Below are positions 41,160 to 42,525 of a DNA stretch of 42,525 nt, piece after piece (the first letter of the stretch is position 1; each line of letters starts with the position of its first letter). The notes beneath the pieces were generated by a model, which did not search any database, was not told the DNA's origin, and was given only the letters and a program-made list of their open reading frames with translations. This DNA is from Caldifarciminota bacterium (lineage in GTDB: Bacteria; Hydrothermota; Hydrothermia; WGAB01). A program made the position numbers and the translations under genes. Where the stretch lies: NCBI GenBank assembly GCA_015490555.1, contig WFXO01000009.1, positions 1-42,525 on the forward strand, given 5' to 3'.

Positions 41160-41188
41160 ATTATAAGCAGGTCAAGTCGGGGATGCAA
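41160..41188 (-). promoter_or_regulatory. Promoter of tRNA-Ile
   Basis: Minus strand: -10 TATAAT (41160-41165), 17-base spacer, weak -35 TTGCAT (41183-41188). Start near 41153, 8 bases before the mature tRNA. Confidence 0.6.
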
Positions 41189-41217
41189 TGCTTCCATGAA
41201 CAGGATCATAAAGTTGC

Positions 41218-41246
41218 TTGCGAACAAGAAAGATTCGAAGGATAAT
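41218..41246 (+). promoter_or_regulatory. Probable promoter of the metal-transport ATPase gene
   Basis: -35 TTGCGA (41218-41223), 17-base spacer, -10 GATAAT (41241-41246). Start near 41253, about 16 bases before ATG 41269, with GGAGG in the leader. No metal-regulator palindrome was recognised around it. Confidence 0.55.
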
Positions 41247-41268
41247 TCTATTTCTTCACGGAGGCTAC

Positions 41269-42525
41269 ATGAAGAAATACCGTTTAAAGAATTTACACTG
41301 CGCCAATTGTGCTGCCAACATCGAGGAGACCTTGCGGGACCTCGATTCGGTGCGATTTGTGGTCCTGAACTTTGCGACGGGGACGCTTCACATCGACACC
41401 GATGACCTTTCCACCGTGCAAGAAAAGATTCGTACCGTTGACCCCCAGGTCGAACTCGAAGAAATCGAATCTTCGGACCACGACACCCACGAGCACGCCC
41501 ATGGGCTGGACCTGGAGAACAAACGGGAACTCTTTCTGATCGGCCTCTCTGCATTCTTTTTTGTTCTCGGTCTCATCTTTCGTTCAACGTTGCACCATAC
41601 GCCTTTCAGTTGGGCCGAGTACGTTGTCTTTCTTGTAGCTTATGTAGCGAGTGGTGCCCGCATTTTGTGGACAGCTGCCCGGAACCTCCGACACGGCCAG
41701 GTCTTTGATGAAAACTTCTTGATGTCGATCGCAACGCTGGGCGCCATTGCCATCCACGAACTTCCAGAAGCTGTGGGGGTGATGCTCTTCTTTAAGGTCG
41801 GCGAGTTCTTCCAAGATCTCGCCGTTCAACGATCCAGAAAATCTATTCGGGCCCTGTTGGCCATCCGACCGGAATATGCGTACCGGAAAGTGGATGGGGA
41901 GTGGCAAAAAGTCGATCCTTCGGCCGTTCAAGTCGGAGACTTGATTTTGGTAAGACCCGGCGAGAAGATCCCGTTAGATGGGGTCGTCATTGAAGGAAAC
42001 TCTTTTGTAGACACCTCGCCCCTGACCGGAGAGCCCGTCCCGAGATCCGTGGGACCCCAAGATGAAGTTCTCGCAGGGATGATCAATCAGCAGGGCATGC
42101 TTACAATCCGTGTGACACGCCCCTTTGGAGAATCTTCTGTATCCAAAATCCTGGATCTCGTTGAAAACGCCAGCAATAAGAAGGCCGAGACAGAGAAATT
42201 CATGACGAAATTTGCGCGCTATTACACCCCAGTTGTGGTCTTTGGCGCTTTGCTTATTGCCGTTGTTCCTCCCCTCGTCATCCCGGGCGCATCTTTTTAT
42301 GACTGGATCTATCGGGCCTTGGTCTTGCTGGTGATTTCTTGCCCCTGTGCTTTGGTGATCAGCATTCCCCTTGGATACTTTGGAGGGATAGGAGGGGCAT
42401 CCCGACGGGGGATTTTGGTGAAAGGCTCGAACTTTCTCGACGTCTTAGCCCAAACCACCACAGTCGTTTTTGACAAAACAGGGACCTTGACCAAAGGGGT
42501 CTTTCGGGTCACCAAGGTGGTCCCC
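41269..42525 (+). CDS. Heavy-metal P1B-type ATPase, probably Zn/Cd/Pb exporting; 3' end outside the window
   Basis: 419 residues are visible; the family length is about 700. An N-terminal heavy-metal-associated domain (LHCANCAANIEE, Cys11 and Cys14), a His-rich linker (DHDTHEHAHG), four membrane segments, the actuator domain with SPLTGEPVP, the CPC ion motif (SCPCAL, Cys358-Pro-Cys360) and the phosphorylation motif DKTGT (Asp402) near the right edge. It uses ATP to expel soft metals. The CANCA form of the metal-binding motif and the His-rich linker favour Zn/Cd/Pb over copper; the deciding last membrane helices lie outside the window. ATG 41269 has GGAGG 6 bases upstream. Confidence 0.92.
   Translation, partial: MKKYRLKNLHCANCAANIEETLRDLDSVRFVVLNFATGTLHIDTDDLSTVQEKIRTVDPQVELEEIESSDHDTHEHAHGLDLENKRELFLIGLSAFFFVLGLIFRSTLHHTPFSWAEYVVFLVAYVASGARILWTAARNLRHGQVFDENFLMSIATLGAIAIHELPEAVGVMLFFKVGEFFQDLAVQRSRKSIRALLAIRPEYAYRKVDGEWQKVDPSAVQVGDLILVRPGEKIPLDGVVIEGNSFVDTSPLTGEPVPRSVGPQDEVLAGMINQQGMLTIRVTRPFGESSVSKILDLVENASNKKAETEKFMTKFARYYTPVVVFGALLIAVVPPLVIPGASFYDWIYRALVLLVISCPCALVISIPLGYFGGIGGASRRGILVKGSNFLDVLAQTTTVVFDKTGTLTKGVFRVTKVVP

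Noticed and set aside
1-42525. CRISPR arrays, insertion sequences, transposases or phage genes
   Set aside because: No short direct repeats with regular spacers, terminal inverted repeats or recombinase motifs were seen on either strand.

Overview
The window looks like one contiguous piece of chromosome from a diderm, probably anaerobic or microaerophilic and probably thermophilic bacterium. Evidence for an outer membrane: a FadL/OMPP1-type barrel, two other predicted barrel proteins and several lipoproteins. A secreted protein ends in a Por-type (T9SS-like) sorting domain, which points to the FCB side of the tree (Bacteroidota/Ignavibacteria or candidate phyla such as WOR-3/Hydrothermae). 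This placement is inference; no rRNA is present to settle it. Energy genes (a pyruvate:ferredoxin oxidoreductase, a 27-heme cytochrome module with a b-type cytochrome, a UbiE/MenG methyltransferase) fit quinone-based respiration fed by oxidation of pyruvate. Neither tRNA encodes its CCA tail.

Layout. 1-128 (-): start of a sucC-like gene. 339-1445 (+): tRNA-Glu, then queA after only 9 bases. 1529-8076 (+): cstA, an EnvC-like protein with lost zinc ligands, ubiE, a coiled-coil protein, a FadL-like barrel and a lipoprotein esterase. 8158-12277 (-): a NifJ-type pyruvate:ferredoxin oxidoreductase split into two chains, with a two-CBS-domain gene between them. 12383-17513 (+): a YtrA-type GntR regulator with a palindromic operator on its own promoter, an ABC ATPase and permease, and three exported beta-rich proteins. 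17570-19664 (+): rimO and mazG. 19818-23757 (+): nine-heme cytochrome, cytochrome b, eighteen-heme cytochrome. 23735-26537 (-): a small putative lipoprotein and a caspase-fold-like lipoprotein. 26649-30107 (-): three overlapping genes, a coiled-coil protein and two BrxD/DUF2791-like P-loop ATPases, one with a UvrD/CarD-like N-terminal domain. 30279-33997 (+): ftsK and an overlapping barrel gene. 33994-37264 (-): a PanE-like reductase, cutA, and a secreted sorting-domain protein. 37422-41145 (-): diacylglycerol-kinase-like, histone-deacetylase-like, a fused isoprenoid-kinase-like membrane protein, a small lipoprotein, and tRNA-Ile upstream. 41269-end (+): a heavy-metal P1B ATPase cut by the window edge.

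Two general patterns stand out. Most genes sit in tight operons with ATGA, GTGA, TTGA or TGATG overlaps. Sigma-70-like promoters with a 17-base spacer are easy to see before several operons, and at three or four genes (rimO, ftsK, the 280-residue coiled-coil gene, perhaps the small lipoprotein at 41029) the -10 box lies only 6-10 bases before the start codon with no Shine-Dalgarno, which predicts leaderless mRNAs.

Best candidates for undescribed biology: the three-gene ATPase cassette (26649-30107), the CBS-gated split pyruvate oxidoreductase (8158-12277), and the GntR/ABC/beta-protein envelope operon (12383-17513). All functions are read from sequence motifs without database searches.
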